Source of the DNA: Poecilobothrus nobilitatus
Lineage: Eukaryota; Arthropoda; Insecta; Diptera; Dolichopodidae
Length of the DNA stretch: 64,000 nucleotides
Direction: 5' to 3'
NCBI GenBank assembly: GCA_947095535.1
Contig: OX352774.1
Span: forward strand, 5,332,001 to 5,396,000
The notes under the pieces are model-generated. The model was not told the DNA's origin, did no database searches, and saw only the letters and a program-made list of their open reading frames with translations. This document shows, in pieces, positions 11,345 to 23,829 of this stretch (position 1 is the first letter of the stretch; each line of letters starts with the position of its first letter). Made by a program: the position numbers and the translations under genes.

Positions 11345-12120
11345 ATATTTATATATGTACAATAAATATAGGGATATTTATATATGTAATATGTATGTAT
11401 ATATTTAAATACCGACACTTTAAAAAATCCATAGATACAAAATGATCAATAAATGTTAAGTATATAAATTTTCTTAATAATAAAAATTAATTACAGTTAT
11501 TATAAATTGAAAAACAAATTAAGAACACTATCACTTTTTCTGTGAACATAATTTTGAGTGAATGAAACATACTTTGCAATTTTGATTTTTCATTTTTATT
11601 GCTCAATATTGTAAACAAAGTGAAACCATCAAAACTATTTTCTTTAAAATAAAGGGGAAAAAAAAAGTTTTTGTTTAAATTTTTTGAAGGATTTTGATTT
11701 GATTATTGCTTCCTGCAAATGAATAAACAATTGCTACATATAGATCTACCTATATAATGTAACAAAAATAATATTGCTAAATTACATTTATGTAGACGTA
11801 AAAATTTGTACTTATGTACATATATATATATATATACATCAATATCTTATGTATACATTCTAAATGAAAAATAAAAGCAAAAGTTAACTGGAAGTGATTT
11901 AAATTGAGAAGTTATATTGAGTATGACAGGTGCAGTAAAATAAAACTTATCCTTTTTAATATTATTAATAAGTTTATTTTAATAGGATTTACCCTTTAAT
12001 ATTAAAACATCAAAATAAGAGTCAACAGCTTGATTTAAATACGCTTTTTAAATAATTTTAAAACCATTTTTCAAAATACTTTTTTAATTTTTGCTCGTCT
12101 CGTCAACTTTTGCTTTATTT
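11345..12120. other. AT-rich spacer, no gene seen
   Basis: Contains TA/TATG microsatellite patches near 11380-11405 and 11817-11838. Nothing else was recognised. Confidence 0.55.
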
Positions 12121-12309
12121 TAATTTTTTTTTGAATGCATTCCTCTGTCACATAAATGTGGACAGGAAATTACACAGCCTTTGCTGTTCAGGCATGGCTG
12201 TGAATGTTGTAAGAAGGAATAACTCTTACGACGTGTGTGGTATTCGAACCCACACTCCCTCGGTATTTAGAGCGTATTTTATACGCTCTTACCCATCTCT
12301 TACCCATAC
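12121..12309 (-). mobile_element. tRNA-derived SINE, near full-length copy
   Basis: Read on the minus strand, the head has an A-box-like TGGGTAAGAGCG, preceded by a second copy TGGGTAAGAG. It is followed by GGGAGTGTGGGTTCGAATAC containing the B box. The hairpin segment CGTCGTAAGAG...CTTACAAC comes next, then a body with the palindrome CCACATTTATGTG, and a tail of A8 (T run at 12124-12132). This is the most complete copy with 37.8 kb. A frame at 12110-12316 is a shadow of it. Confidence 0.88.
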
Positions 12310-15248
12310 AAAATAATTGACTTTCCACCATTACATTCCATTTACTTACTTAAAATTACAAAAACAAGAAAAGGATAAGTATAGTTTTTTAGTTCTATGC
12401 CCCTCACATGTTTGATATAAATAGAGATACGTACAAATAGCTATAAATTCCAATCACAATTTAAAAACTTGACAATAATTTTTCTCTGATTTGGTTTTTT
12501 GTTGGATCTTTTAAAGACAATATCAGTTTTGTTTTATTTTTTAAATTGTACAACAATTTATTGTTTTTATTGGAATGTTGTTTAAAAAAAAAAACCCTCT
12601 TGATAATATTAATTTGGCTAGAAGAATTTTATACAATTCAGAGTAGTATACTAACATTTAAGCTGATTTAATAAAAAAATTAAAAAACATATTGCATAAT
12701 TATATAAGATTTTAACAAATTAAAGAGCTAACTAATTGGCACCCTGTTGTGTGTTATAAAAGAAAATTTCTTTATAAGTTTTTGATTGCCAATTAAATTT
12801 GTTTTCATTAAGAGTTCAATTCGAGTATAATTTTTATTAAAAGTAAAAAAAAATATTTGATGTTTTTTTTTTTTTTTTCATTTGTTAATATATAAAAGTA
12901 TAAAAAAAACGTTATTGTTACCTTTTTTTGTCAATTCAATTTTATCGTAAACACATTAAAAAGAAAACCTTTAATTTTTAATTAATCATTAACTTTTAAA
13001 AACATCATATATGTCTCAAGTTTGGGATCTTTGTGTAAGGTATCATAATTCAATCAAATGCCATACAATGTACAATCCATACTAATAGAAAACAAAGTGT
13101 TAAAAGACTTTTTAAATATACTGAAAAATTATTGCATACTTTAAGGTGCATAAGGTAGTTGATGATTTATATGACAATTTATGTGGTTGCTATAAAATGG
13201 CATCTGGTCAGCCAATGAATTAATATTAATTTTTTTTAGACTGAATTGAATGAGATGAACAAAACATGCTCTTCTTAAACCTTTAAATGCTCTATATATA
13301 TGTATATCTCGCCAATTTTTGCGGACCAATTTAACTGCAAAGGTCTTTTAAATTAATAATGTATAAAAAAATTTTATACGGTTAATTAAGTTTACAAGGT
13401 ATGGTATTTCTTAATAAATTGGAAGTTTATGGGTTAAAGTTAAAAAAAAAAATATCTACATATTTTATCTATTTAACTATAATTATCTTAAATATACAAT
13501 TAATATTAAAATAAAATGTATTTATGTAATTAAAATGTTCAATGTTATCATTATATTGTAACTAATAATTCTAAAGCAATAGAATTAATTTTATATGTTG
13601 AAATAAAATGCATAAAATGCATAAGTAAATATGATTAATTCAATTTATACATATTATGTATATACAACATAAGGTTTTTGTATATATATATATGTATGTA
13701 TTCGTTTATAGGTATGGTAAATTTGTATAGGAATTAACAAATACTAATTTCTTGTCATATGTCAAAATTGGACAGACTTGGGTTTTTTTTTGTTTTTTGA
13801 ATTTTTCTTGTGCTGCAAGTGCAATAAATCTCAAAAGTTGATAGGTGGTAATTAGTTTACTTAAAATAATAAAAAATTAACAAAAAAAAGAAAAAAAACA
13901 ATCTATATCTTTGCTTATACATATCTATGCACATTGATACATAATAATATATGGCTAAATATTTTTACCATAAACTGCAATTGTGAATTATTTTAGTTTT
14001 TTTTTTTCTTTAACCAAAAAAAAAACTAAAAAAAAAGAAAATTTTATAATGCAAATTGGAGCAAAATAGTATGAAGTCTTGAATCTTTTGATTTTTTGTA
14101 CTAAAATATACATAAGTACATAAATATGTTACACGTAAATTTCAAAAGACAACATTAGAAAAAATTCAAAAATAAAAACTTGAAAACGACAATAGTAAGA
14201 AAAATAAACAAATATATACATACATACATACATATTATGTAGATCTAGATATATATACTCGTATTATACTTACTTATATTATATACATACATAGATTTTG
14301 ATTTTTGTTTGTTGTGATTCGTCTGACAGGTTGAATATTTCTGTTCATATCATATTTGAAATTGTTGCACAGTTGACATATAAGGCTATTTTTTGTTTTC
14401 TCTATTTTAATGCAGCACACATATTAAATTTATATGACGCACATTCAAAATGGAAACTGGATAAATCAGTTTTTTGTTTATCCATTTACAAAAAAAAAAT
14501 TTTTTTTTTATTTTTACTATTTGTTTTTTTATATGTTGCTGCTGATCAGTTGAAATTTACACATTATCTTATGTATTTGGTATATGCCTAAAGCAGATTT
14601 CATGATTTTATGAGAAAAAATTTATTTCGATTATTATTTTGTTTTTCTTTTTTTTGTCAATTTTTAAGTACATTTGCAATTTTAAATTTCATTAAGATTA
14701 TTTTTATTTTTAATACTGAGACCGTGTGCCAATCGGTAAATTTTTATTTGCTGAATAAAAATAAGTTGAAAAAAAAATAACTGAGTTGGCGAAAAAACAA
14801 AAAAAATTTACTGGTGGCAAATCTGCAAATAATAAAAACAAATGTTGACATTTTAAATTTTGACAGAGTTATTCAAGTTTGTCAATAATTTTAGTCAATT
14901 TAGATTAATTATTGTTTTAAGAAAGTATTTTTCATTGCTGATGGCAATTCTAATTGAATTTGAAGCTAATACATTCACTAAGATAAGATATTTATTATTA
15001 AAAAAAATTGTCATTATGTCATTATTTTACCTAACCTCTTTGTAAAAACTAAAATTTTGTCATCGTTTTCTGTCATAACTTTTGATATTTTTGAAAATAA
15101 GAAACTTTTCCTTTTATACAATTTTTTAAAATAAATACAATTTGATGTTAGGGAGTTCTTAGATCAAGCCAATTTAAAATTTGATCTCGACAAACAAAAT
15201 TATATAGGAATTCGTTATGTATCGAGATACAGTGACAATATTTCACTA
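12310..15248. other. AT-rich spacer, no gene assigned
   Basis: Homopolymers and TACA/TATG repeats (14214-14234) dominate. A minus-strand frame at 13141-13329 has mixed residues (RAFKGLRRACFVHLIQF) behind a TTTGCAG that could be a splice acceptor. I cannot link it to any family or to other exons, so it is not called. The frame at 14298-14591 decays into Phe/Leu from T runs. Confidence 0.45.
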
Positions 15249-15249
15249 G

Positions 15250-15345
15250 TTTTTTTTTTTTTTTTTGCCTAAGGGAGGTGGGAATTTTGCAAAGACACCA
15301 AGAATTTCCACTTGATATTGTCTGATCCTTAGTGACTGAACCCCT
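15250..15345 (-). mobile_element. Family C LINE 3' end with poly(A) tail
   Basis: On the minus strand, TTCTTGGTGTCTTTGCAAAA is followed by TTCCCACCTCCCTTAGGC and then A17 (T run at 15250-15266). It matches the last 80 bases of the 51.5-52.0 kb element, including the stem-forming CCCACCTCC. Similarity fades upstream after CAGTCACTAAGGATCAGAC, so the copy is short or badly decayed. No TSD was found. Confidence 0.75.
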
Positions 15346-15419
15346 AAATAAGAGAAAGAAATTAAAGATGATAAACTTAAAGAGACTTAAAGTTTCAAAA
15401 GAATTTAAATGTATACTTC

Positions 15420-15850
15420 ACGCGTAACTAAGTTTTCGAGAAACAGAAGATTGATTGCAACAAAAAACTGTACTCAAAACAGTGCGATGGAGAATTGGAT
15501 CATTACAAACGAAGGATTTCTACGCTGAGCTAGGCAGTAAAAAAAAAAAAAACTTTCCTGGCAATCAACACAGACCACTTATTACTAAGAGGCCGACAAA
15601 ATATGTATAGTAGAAACTAAACTAGGCAGGGCACGTGACCAGGAGGCGAAAACAGTACTTAATGTTCTGTGGGAATGCTCAGTTTAACTCCAAAGATGGA
15701 GAACCTATAGGGTAAGGAGCACTGAAAGAACTTTTCTGAAATTAAAATATCCAATCAGGGGGAAATCATACGGGAAATTCATGACGGTTTTAATTTGGTT
15801 CGACAAGACGATGTATGTAATGAGCGGAAAACTAATACAGAACTTGAATA
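15420..15850 (+). other. Possible decayed LINE coding fragment, uncertain
   Basis: This patch is richer in G and C than the flanks. Plus-strand reading gives TVRWRIGSLQTKDFYAELGS near 15490-15540 and EAKTVLNVLWECS near 15643-15681. The latter recalls the E-x-x-E-H-V-L-W-E-C motif near the C terminus of R1/I-type LINEs. The frames are broken and the strand is opposite to the adjacent LINE tail, so if real it is a separate, nested insertion. Confidence 0.25.
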
Positions 15851-15859
15851 GATTTATGG

Positions 15860-16699
15860 TTCTTTAAATTTCTTTTTTTTTTAAAGTGCTTTATTAGAAT
15901 AAATAAATTTTCAACTACCTTATTTTATGATGTGAATGAAAAATACAATAAATACATATAAAATTTTGATTGATAGAGGATTTACTTAAAACTTATGTTG
16001 CATTTGTATTTTAAAATTCAATTTTTTTTTTTTTTGAGTTTAAAGTTTATTTTTTCAGTTTATGGTTTTTATATCTATTGTTAATTAATTCAATTCTAGT
16101 GTTGTTTAAATGAATGAATTTTGATTTTATACATGTACGAATAATATGTGTATATATACATACAAACTATAACTAATACTAATATTAGTTATTCATTTTA
16201 AAAGTTTGCGTGTGTCTTTATTTTGAAAAGATAACAAGATTAAGATCTTAACAAATCAAAAATAATTTAAATTTAAAATAAAATGAAAAGATACAAAATT
16301 GCAATTACAGATTTGCGATTAGAGACATTCACAAAAATATAAAAAAAAAAAGACTACCAAATTTTTTCTTTTATTAAAAATCATTATTGTTTTTTTTTTT
16401 TCTTATTAATTTCAATTTATGTAAATTTAAGCGCGATTTGTAACCTATCATGATAGCAATCATTTTATTTAGAAAATTTTTAGATTTTTAGTTTATATTT
16501 CAGATTTTTCTATCAAAAGAAAAAAAAATAATAAAGATTTGATATGTGAGTTTTTAGAATGGATAAATTTTATCATGTGGATGTTGATGGTGGGTAATCA
16601 ATCTGTTGTTATTTGTAGGTAGTGTTAAATTTAAATTTGTACCTCTGGTAAATTTAAAGAGTTTTGTAGGCAGTGCTAAATTATATAAATTAAAAAAAA
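15860..16699. other. AT-rich spacer with a short local direct repeat
   Basis: Two similar stretches, GTAGGTAGTGTTAAATT (about 16616) and GTAGGCAGTGCTAAATT (about 16667), form a local direct repeat of roughly 50 bases. No gene seen. Confidence 0.45.
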
Positions 16700-17066
16700 A
16701 AAATAAAATTGAATATTTACGTACTTAAATAAAAATTGTTTGAAGTCTCTTATCAGAGACATAAAATCGTGTAAGCCAATTTTTTGGATGATTTACTATA
16801 AATAATAAGTCATGTTAACGCAATTTATTTTCTTTTGTTTAGATTTTCATGATAAATAAATGTAAAGTTAAGGCTATCATTTCCTCTTTCTGTTTTATTG
16901 GCTGAGTGAAATTTGCTTAATTTATTCATTAAAATTTAAGATTAAAATAATTACAGTCGATTACAAAAACCTTCATTCTATCTAATTTTTAATTATAATC
17001 GAGCCCAAAATTAATTGAAAAGAATGATAGCGAAGTGACAGTCTTATATAACGCAAACGGATGTAG

Positions 17067-17891
17067 TTCGGGTTCGGTGCAGTGACAGAACGCTCGGAGT
17101 TATATGCTTTTAAAACCCTAGCGCTTTAATTTCTTTTGAATTGGAATTAAGACCCAAAATATTTTTTTTTAATAAAAGAGAGAGTAATAGAATAAGTTGG
17201 GATTTTAGAGTTTTGGATAAAAATTGGGGTATCCCCTTTTTCCAGAAAATTTACTGATATGTATATGTGCGAGATTCTGAATTGGGAGGGATTTAAGAGT
17301 TGGGAAGGAGGGTTGGGAGGGATACAAGATCAGAGTTATATGCTTTTTTCAAAATATGTATATAAGTAATACTCCTATTGAGAGGGATTATGGCAGAGAT
17401 TTTAGGTTTCAATTTAAAATCAGGATTATACGCGTTTTACGGAATATTTAGATATATGCATATGCGAGTTTTGAATTATGAGGACTATATATATGTACAT
17501 ATTCTGTAAAAAGCGTATAACTCTGATTTTGTAACGAACTCTAAAATCTTTCCTAATTCAGAAACTCGTATATGCATATCTTAATATTCTGTTAAAGGGG
17601 TATAATCTTGTCCCAATGGGACTTCTGACGGTCAGATTTCAGACATGTCATCAAATAAAATGCAGTCAAATGAAATACAGATCCATGATAGTAACCTTTG
17701 TGTTACTCAGTGAGCTTTAATTATTTTTCGGAATGGACTTAAAGCCGACAATCTAGTGGAATTACGATTCTTGGGATTTAATTCTTTTTTGAAAAGGATT
17801 TAAAGCTCACGGGCGTTAATTCCAAAAGTTTTGGAATTAAAACCCACGGGCTTTATTTCCTCGAGCGTTCTGTCACTACACCTTCGGGTTC
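17067..17891. mobile_element. 807-bp non-autonomous DNA transposon with 9-bp target duplication (MULE-like?)
   Basis: The element occupies 17076-17882 between direct repeats TTCGGGTTC (17067-17075 and 17883-17891). Its ends are inverted: both begin GGTGYAGTGACAGAACGCTC when read inward, then continue with related subterminal sequence containing GCTTTAA. Inside are further imperfect inverted repeats around 17420-17600 (for example TATGCATATGCGAG against CTCGTATATGCATA). No transposase frame is present. The 9-bp duplication and the terminal G fit Mutator-like elements, but classification from this alone is inference. The empty site is preserved in the second duplication unit near 18885. Confidence 0.88.
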
Positions 17892-18696
17892 ATTGAATAT
17901 ATATATTTATATATTTTTTTTTATTTTATTAAAAACAGGTATAATTTTCTTGGAAAATTAAAATAAACATTGAATAAACCTTTTATTTCTATAAATGGAA
18001 AATATTTCTTAAAATAAATTTAATAAAAATAACAAAGTTTTAACGATAAACAAAAATAAAACGGAATATTTACGTATACTTAAATAAAATTTTTTGAAGT
18101 TTCCTACCGGATTCAATTCTACTTTCTAGGATGATTGAGTATAAAGCCTACTTAACGCCATTAATTTTCTTTTGTTTAATGAAACTTGTTGTTTTCTTTA
18201 GATTGTGATGTTATGATGAAAAATGTAACTCAGCAGCCAGACAAGATAGTAGTTATTATTATCTGGCCAATCTGTAATACGAAATCAATCTGTGTGACAT
18301 AGGTAGCATTTTTACTATCAAGATATGTAATTTATCAATTTTAAAAAATAATTTTTATTTAATTTATTTTTCATTTTATATTTTAAAAATTATATTATTT
18401 TAAATTGAAAAAACACTAAACAACATATTAAGTGAGAAAAAACTTATGAAATAAATATTGAGGACAACTTTTTTATTATTCGCCATTTTGAAATACGTAT
18501 TATTCGAAATGTCCAATTATACTCTCTGAATAAAATATCAAGCGAGTAGAGAAGATAGATAGTTGAAAAAATATAATTGGATTGTCGAAATTCTTCATGT
18601 GTTGGTACACTATCTTATCACGTTAGTATCACGCATTTGAACACAGGATAAAGATACAATTTTCATATTGTGTTTTATTAGGAAAATTCGCTTAAT

Positions 18697-18900
18697 TTAC
18701 TCATTTAATTTGTAGATTAAAATTTGATTACAGTCGATTACAAAGTCAAAGATCATTATTCTTTCTATAATTTTAAATTTTAAACGAGACAAAAAACGAA
18801 TTTCAAAGAAGAACTGTGTAATGGCAGCGTAATTTAAAAAAAAAATAATTACTTCACTTATAATTTTATATGATACAAAAGGGGTATAGTTCCGATACAT
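18697..18900. other. Empty-site counterpart of the 17-kb insertion
   Basis: In unit B, GGGGTATAGTTCCGATACAT continues as TAAATATATATA, matching unit A's GGATGTAGTTCGGGTTC joined directly to ATTGAATATATATA. So a single copy of the 9-bp target remains here. A minus-strand frame in the interval is incidental. Confidence 0.75.
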
Positions 18901-19060
18901 TAAATATATATATATTATATTTTTTCAAAAAAAAAAAAACAGGTATAATTTTCTTGGAAAATTAAAATAAACATTGAATAAACATTTTTATTTAGAATGG
19001 AAAATATTCTAAAAATATTTCTAAAAATAACAAAGTTTTAATGATGAAATAAAAAAAAAT

Positions 19061-20730
19061 ATTATAGTGCTAAAAAAATCAACTAAAGAATTCAATATTC
19101 TCAATATTTATACATACATTACATATATATGTATATACATATATATACTTACTTATATTAAATTCTATTTATGAATCTTCTGCTGTACTGTATATGACGT
19201 TCATTTGTTCAATTTGTTCATATATGGGTACATTATACTTAGTCATTGTGCAACATTTTAATTCGCAACTTTAAAAAAAATGCTAGCATTTACAAAGTAT
19301 AACAGTTGTAAAATTTTATTTAAGTTCAATACACTTTTGTGTTTAAAAAGTGACGAATTTTTTTTTTTTTTAAAAAGAGTTTACATTTGAATTAGCACCT
19401 TTTTAAAAAAAAACTAACTATTACAATAAAATTTCTTTATATTCCTTTTTAAAAATTTTTTTTTTTTTACTATGATGCTTTTAAACTTTGTATATTTTGT
19501 ATATAATAAGATATTTGTCATTTGGTATAAATATTCATTTATAAAGTGAAATTCACATTTTCATTAACACCTAAAGATGTTTTATGATTTTTGTAAAATT
19601 TAATTAAATTTTATTGAATTGAAAAAAACAAAAAAAAAAAAAAAAAAAAAAAAAATGTTTATTGCATATACTAAAATGTTTGAAAATTTTCAGATTTAAT
19701 GCAAATTTTTTTTTTTTTTGACAGCTAACATAAAAAAACAACTTTTATGTCAATCATGAAAGTTTACTTTGCAATATGATTTTTTTCTATTTTAGAAAAA
19801 AATTAAAATTTTTTTAATCATGAATGTTTAATTTGACTGTCAAGATTATGTCAACATTTAGGAACTTTAAAGTTAAATGTATATTTGATGTGTAGACTTT
19901 GAATGATAAACATCGTAAATAAGTATTTAATAGTGGAAAAAAAAATAATTAAAAATTTTTAAATATTGTATTTTTGACAGCAAAAAATTTTTCATACAAC
20001 GGCAGTATTTTTTTTTAAGTTAATTTTATTAATTTACTGATATAAAGTAACTAACTCATTATTACGTGACTTTTTCTTAATGGACTTTCATAAGTCAATT
20101 TAATCAGTAGACTTTTCATGTAAAAATATATTTAATTTCAGTAAATTTTCACTTAATGATCCTTTTGTTAATATTTGTAGAAAATAATTTGTATCTTACA
20201 ATAATTATAATGGTATAGTACAAATTATATATTCAACTTTCTTCTACAACGTGTTTTTTCGAATTCGAAACCAAAATAATTTTTACTGTATACGAAATAA
20301 TAAATTATTAGTAATTTTCTAAACTTTCATACTAGCTATTAATTTGGATAACTTTTGTGATACATATATGAAACAAATTTTTTTTTGGATTTTATCTGTT
20401 TTTTTTTTTTCACTATAGATTTTATTTTGGGAATATGGAAACAATTTTAGAATTTTTTCCTGTTAAAACTTTCTACCTTTGCTACCTACCTATACCTTTA
20501 AATGCTTTTAACAATTTAATTAAGTTTTTAAAAGGAAAATGTATCTTTATATTTATTTTAATATGAAAAAAAATATTGTAAGCCTCAATTTAATATAAAA
20601 TATTGTGAACTTTCCAAAGCAGTTTTATGTTTATTTTTAGTTAGGAATATTCTAACATTAATGCATGTATACAGTATTGCTCAGAGAAATACATACATTA
20701 TAGTGCTCTTCATTTTAAAGAAAATGGAAA
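19061..20730. other. AT-rich spacer with long homopolymers
   Basis: Includes A26 at 19630-19655 and several T10-T12 runs, possibly decayed retroelement tails. No frame or repeat match was found. Confidence 0.55.
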
Positions 20731-21660
20731 TATACCATTTTTACTTTAACTATAAAGACTTTTTTACTTTAGGTAAATATTTTCTACTTTAAGTTAAGAC
20801 ATTTTTACTTTAAGTGAATATATTTTACTTTAACTGACGGCTTTTTTATTTTAAGTGAATATTGTCAACGTTAAGTGACGACATTTTTACTTTGAGTGAA
20901 TATTTTTTACTTTAAGTGACGACATTTTTATTTTAAATGAAGAATCTTTACTTCAGTAATTTATGTTATATATATACATACTTGTATATCCCTGCTTTCA
21001 ATAATGCAAAATGACGATCAGTCAAATGATTTTTGATTCGATTTTGATTCAACTAAGCAACTGTCAAATAGACTTTTACAAATTTTTATATTTTTGGCTG
21101 TTCTGAAATTATAAGTAAGCAAAAATTAAAAATTTAGATAGAATATAATTTTTTGGAAATTATATATAAGTATGTATATATATACATATAATGAACCTTT
21201 TGAAAAGTTTACACCATATAACAATCAAATCAACAACAAATCATAAATCTTTACCCTCCTTTGTATGTACAGATTTGTCTGACATTTCGATTTTTTTTAA
21301 TTGCGTAACCGGATGAGTGACCCTTGTCAACTGCATAACCTAAAGTTCGATGACAGTTGAATTTTTGATGGTTGCAACGCAAACGACATTACTGAAATAC
21401 CTTGCTTTAATATACATACACTTATTTAATTTATATATGTAATTCATATATATATTGAAACCAGATATTTATGAATCTGATATTGATGTATAAACATAAT
21501 GTTTATTATAATATACATATACATATGTATATTTTAATATGTAATTTTTTACTTTAATTTTAATTACAAATGTCTTCATTTAAAGTAAAAAATCTTCACT
21601 TAAAGTACAAATGTCTTCACTTAAAATAAAAATGTCTTCAGTTAAAGTAAAAAAGGTATA
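20731..21660. mobile_element. Foldback-type element with tandemly repeated inverted arms
   Basis: The left arm (20731-20960) and right arm (about 21543-21660) are inverted relative to each other. Both are built from repeats of about 21-25 bp with consensus near ACATTTTTACTTTAAGTGAA. Outer ends are TACCATTTTTACTTTAA and, inverted, TACCTTTTTTACTTTAA, flanked by TA on both sides. A middle of about 580 bases has no transposase frame. Inverted arms made of short tandem repeats resemble the Foldback architecture of flies, though sequence relationship to that family is not claimed. Arm sequence recurs at 54.6-55.05 kb. Confidence 0.82.
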
Positions 21661-23200
21661 TATATAGTTACTTCGTCTTGAATAAAATTTCAAAATTAAA
21701 TTGTAACACTGATTTCTTACATAAATGTGATATGTATCTGTTTAGATAATAATAAATAATAACTTATATTTTGTGATTCAACAATTTTATATTTAATAAG
21801 ACGTTAAATGAATTTAAAAAAAAAACGTTTTATTTTAGTGCTTTTTACTTATTTAGAAATAAGTCTATACCTATATACATATAAAGATAATTTAGTGAAG
21901 ATAAGTATAAGAAGATTGAAAAGAAGATTCGATAAGATAAGAAAATTAAAAAAAATATATATAAGAGGTGTGCTTATTTTTTGGTGAACAACTGTATGTA
22001 TACATATATATAGACAACTTATAATTGTTCATCTATACGTAAAGAAGTAATTTAAAAGTTATTTAGAGACATTTACAATTAAGTTTAACTTCATTTGTTC
22101 AGTACTAAACTATATATATATATATACCTATCATATATGTAAGTACATTATATACATATATACATACATTTGATAATATATAATATTATATATATTATAT
22201 ATTTTCAATAATTTTATTTATGACTTTATTTTTTATATAAAACTTTAATTAAATTTCAACGAAAAGTAATAACTTAAAACTTACATACAAATAAAAAAAA
22301 AAAAAAAAAAAAATATAAAAAAAGTGAATAAAAGAAATAAATTTTAATTTTAAAATTTTAAAATTTATTTTATTTTATTCCTTTTAAATATACTTACGTA
22401 TGAAATTGACTTTATTCATTTTGACCTACAAATTAAGACGGTTTCAAATGAATTAAACTGTCAAAGTCTTAAAGAAATTTATTAAATGTTTGCACGATAT
22501 TTAAAAAAAAAAAAAAAAAAAAAAACTTTTGAACAAGTTTTAAATGTTTTTCTTTTTTTTCTTTTAACTGTTTTTTTTTTTTAAAAGTTTGAATTTTAAA
22601 GTGTTTTATTTGTAAAATATTTATACCATTTAGAGTTTGTCATTAATACGTACATATATAAAATTTAAAAGTACTCTTAATTTTATTTTAAATTTTATTT
22701 TTATTTTTTTTTTATTGTATGTTTATGAAAAAAAAAATGCTCATTTATATATATATAACTTTTATATAATAACTGTCGTTAAAATTTCGAAGTTGATAAG
22801 AGTTTCTCTTGAATTTTAACAATTCTTCTTTCAATAAAGATTTTTAAATAATCATAAGTTTAAATTAAGTTTGTTATTGTTTTCTATTTCTTTTACTTAT
22901 TATAATGTTATCAAACTATTTAAAGTTTTTATTTTCAAAGAGTAATTAAATAATTTTCAAAATTAAAAAAAAAAAATTTTTTTAAAAGGCGAAGAGGATA
23001 AGTTAAGATGCCATCTCGACTGCCATCTTAGTTGCTAAAAAGTATAGGTTGTCAAGAAATTTTAGTTATTCCTGAATATAGAGGGCACGTTACTATTATT
23101 ACAGTTAAGTGTCAAAATAATAAATAAATATTGAGAAACTTCAAATTTAAGAAAGCAACATCTAGATTGTTTTCAGAAAATCACAAAAAAAATCAAATAA
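21661..23200. other. AT-rich spacer with homopolymers and (TA)n
   Basis: Long A runs near 22290-22311 and 22503-22524; TA tracts near 22112-22126 and 22170-22200. No gene seen; 22637-22819 is a chance frame. Confidence 0.55.
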
Positions 23201-23283
23201 AAGAGTATAATAAAACTTTAATTCAAGAAACTCAGTAGTAGAAGTAAAGAAATCAAGGAAAATAATTATATAAATTTATATGC

Positions 23284-23800
23284 ATGCATTCGCAGAAAAT
23301 GCATTTAAATGCAGAATTTACAAAACTAGAACTAAGTACGTTCGTCAATATGAAAAAGATATTTTGCAGCCACAATTTAAGCTTTAAGTTAAGAATACAG
23401 TTGATAAGATGTTATGTTGTGTCAATACTGCTAAATGGTGTTGAAGCATGGATCCTAACAGAAGCTTCTTTCAACAAATTAGAAATTTTTGACGTATGAC
23501 TATAGAAGAATACTCAAAGTTAATTGAGTGGATAGAATTACGAATGCGAAAATATTAAGAAGAATGAAAAAGTCAACAGAATTTGTAAAAATAAGAAAAT
23601 AAAGAAAGTTCAGCTCCTTTGGCAATATAATGACAGATCAAGCAAGCTGTAGTTTTCTATATCTCATTCTTGAAGGCAAAATAGAAGAAAGAAGGAAGTG
23701 TGGAAGAAAATGTTGACTGAACAATCTCAGAATATTGTTTAACGAATCAACAAAATTTTTACTCAGAGCAGCAGTGAAGAAAGATTGAACATGATAGTCA
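23284..23800 (+). mobile_element. RTE-like LINE remnant, C-terminal part of reverse transcriptase and tail
   Basis: A 71-codon frame (23284-23499) carries KKIFCSHNLSFKLRIQLIRC and then YVVSILLNGVEAWILTEA, ending in LEIFD. This is the conserved S-V-L-L-x-G-x-E-x-W region just past the reverse transcriptase fingers and palm in RTE-like polyproteins. A one-base frame change at about 23497 lets the homology continue as YRRILKVN, a stop, VDRITNAKILRRM, then LILEGKIEERRKCGRK and LNNLRILFN. These are counterparts of the family's G-K-I-E-G-R-R-G...W-L-x-N-L-R. Several stops and a frameshift mark it as dead. It belongs to a different lineage from the 5.4-kb remnant. Confidence 0.82.
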
Positions 23801-23829
23801 ACTTTCGATAAATGATATGATATTTAAAG

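Larger units (their letters stand above)
16700..19060. repeat. Direct segmental duplication, about 1 kb units
   Basis: Unit A (about 16700-18055) and unit B (about 18056-19060) align in three collinear blocks: 16705-16870 with 18056-18225, 16895-17066 with 18668-18885, and 17883-18055 with 18886-19055. Shared strings include ATTTTCTTTTGTTTA, ATTACAGTCGATTACAAA and AACAGGTATAATTTTCTTGG. Unit A is interrupted by an 807-bp transposon. Unit B has about 400 bases, near 18226-18667, that unit A lacks. No coding function is evident. Confidence 0.85.

Noticed and set aside
13141..13329. Minus-strand 62-codon frame with RAFKGLRRACFVHLIQF and a TTTGCAG before it
   Set aside because: The residues are plausible, but no family, partner exon, donor site or compositional island supports it.
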